This document shows, in pieces, positions 5,282 to 5,482 of a stretch of 5,482 nucleotides of DNA. Positions within the stretch are counted from its first letter, which is position 1, and the number at the start of each line of letters is the position of its first letter. This DNA comes from Methylovulum sp. (GTDB taxonomy: Bacteria > Pseudomonadota > Gammaproteobacteria > Methylococcales > Methylomonadaceae), in contig JACXTQ010000219.1 in assembly GCA_016919605.1 (NCBI GenBank), forward strand, positions 1-5,482. Reading direction: 5' to 3'. The notes beneath the pieces were generated by a model. That model saw only the letters and a program-made list of their open reading frames with translations, searched no databases and was not told the origin of the DNA. A program made the translations under genes and the position numbers.

Positions 5282-5482
5282 AAGTGACAGTCATGCAGAT
5301 TGGGCTTATCTAAATAAACCGGGTCTGCATCAACTCAAGAAAAACAGAACAGTAAAATTAGCTAGCGATTTTTCTGTATCGAGACATGCCTTGGTTTGTC
5401 TTGGTGCGACACCCTGGAATCGGATGCTAGTCATTTTATCAATGCCGGTTCTAATTAAATGGATTTTTAGACTAATAAAACC
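5282..5482. other. 3' intergenic region without a recognisable gene
   Basis: These 201 AT-rich bases hold the inverted repeat just after mxaI and no convincing gene. One frame is open from an ATG at 5424 to the window edge (19 full codons, hydrophobic, beginning MLVILSMP) with a weak GGAA at 5416-5419. It is too short to call and does not resemble the start I would expect for the MoxR-like ATPase MxaR. I saw no strong promoter. Confidence 0.5.
5293..5330 (+). repeat. Inverted repeat after mxaI, candidate 3' mRNA structure
   Basis: ATGCAGA (5293-5299) is the exact reverse complement of TCTGCAT (5324-5330), and further pairs are possible inward (TTGGG against CCGGG with G-U pairs and a bulge). 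The repeat begins 12 bases after the mxaI stop. No T-run follows, so factor-independent termination is doubtful; partial termination or protection of the mxaFJGI transcript is more plausible. Confidence 0.4.

Noticed and set aside
5386..5482. Small ORFs near the window end (14 codons from 5386, an open frame from 5424)
   Set aside because: Very short, weak ribosome-binding signals, and no resemblance to the expected next mxa gene; cannot be supported within this window.

Overview
The window carries the first four genes of a calcium-dependent, PQQ-linked methanol dehydrogenase operon (mxaF, mxaJ, mxaG, mxaI). Upstream lie a divergently transcribed NarL/FixJ-type response regulator (mxaB-like) and a separate mxaD gene. 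The MxaF sequence, the moderate base composition, and an upstream orphan regulator beside mxaF all suggest a gammaproteobacterial methanotroph (order Methylococcales). I cannot fix the genus by reading, and a Methylophaga- or Methylophilus-like methylotroph is not strictly excluded.

Layout. Bases 1-81 hold the 3' end of an unidentified gene. A 99-base gap follows, then mxaD (181-711, +), encoding a periplasmic SRPBCC-fold accessory protein. A perfect 9-bp hairpin (742-764) separates mxaD from the convergent regulator gene (795-1445, -). The space from 1446 to 1762 is the divergent control region. It holds the mxaB ribosome-binding site, a long imperfect dyad (1647-1710) around a TTGATCAA palindrome, a weak candidate sigma70 promoter and the strong mxaF Shine-Dalgarno. 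mxaF (1763-3577) is followed by a very strong hairpin (3585-3615), then mxaJ (3646-4488), mxaG (4510-4986) and mxaI (5000-5281). The last 201 bases contain another inverted repeat and no clear gene.

How they work together. MxaF (alpha) and MxaI (beta) form the periplasmic methanol dehydrogenase, which oxidises methanol to formaldehyde with PQQ and Ca2+. Electrons pass to MxaG (cytochrome cL), then to a class I c-type cytochrome and a terminal oxidase. MxaJ is a periplasmic binding-protein-like factor needed for active enzyme, and MxaD is reported to aid the dehydrogenase-cytochrome cL interaction. The response regulator is the likely local activator; in a related methanotroph MxaB acts in the lanthanide-dependent switch between mxa and xox dehydrogenases.

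This is a known system, not a new one. The points worth a second look are regulatory: the dyad upstream of mxaF, the hairpins after mxaF and mxaI, the ambiguous mxaB start, the poor translation signal of mxaD, and the position of mxaD apart from the rest of the operon.
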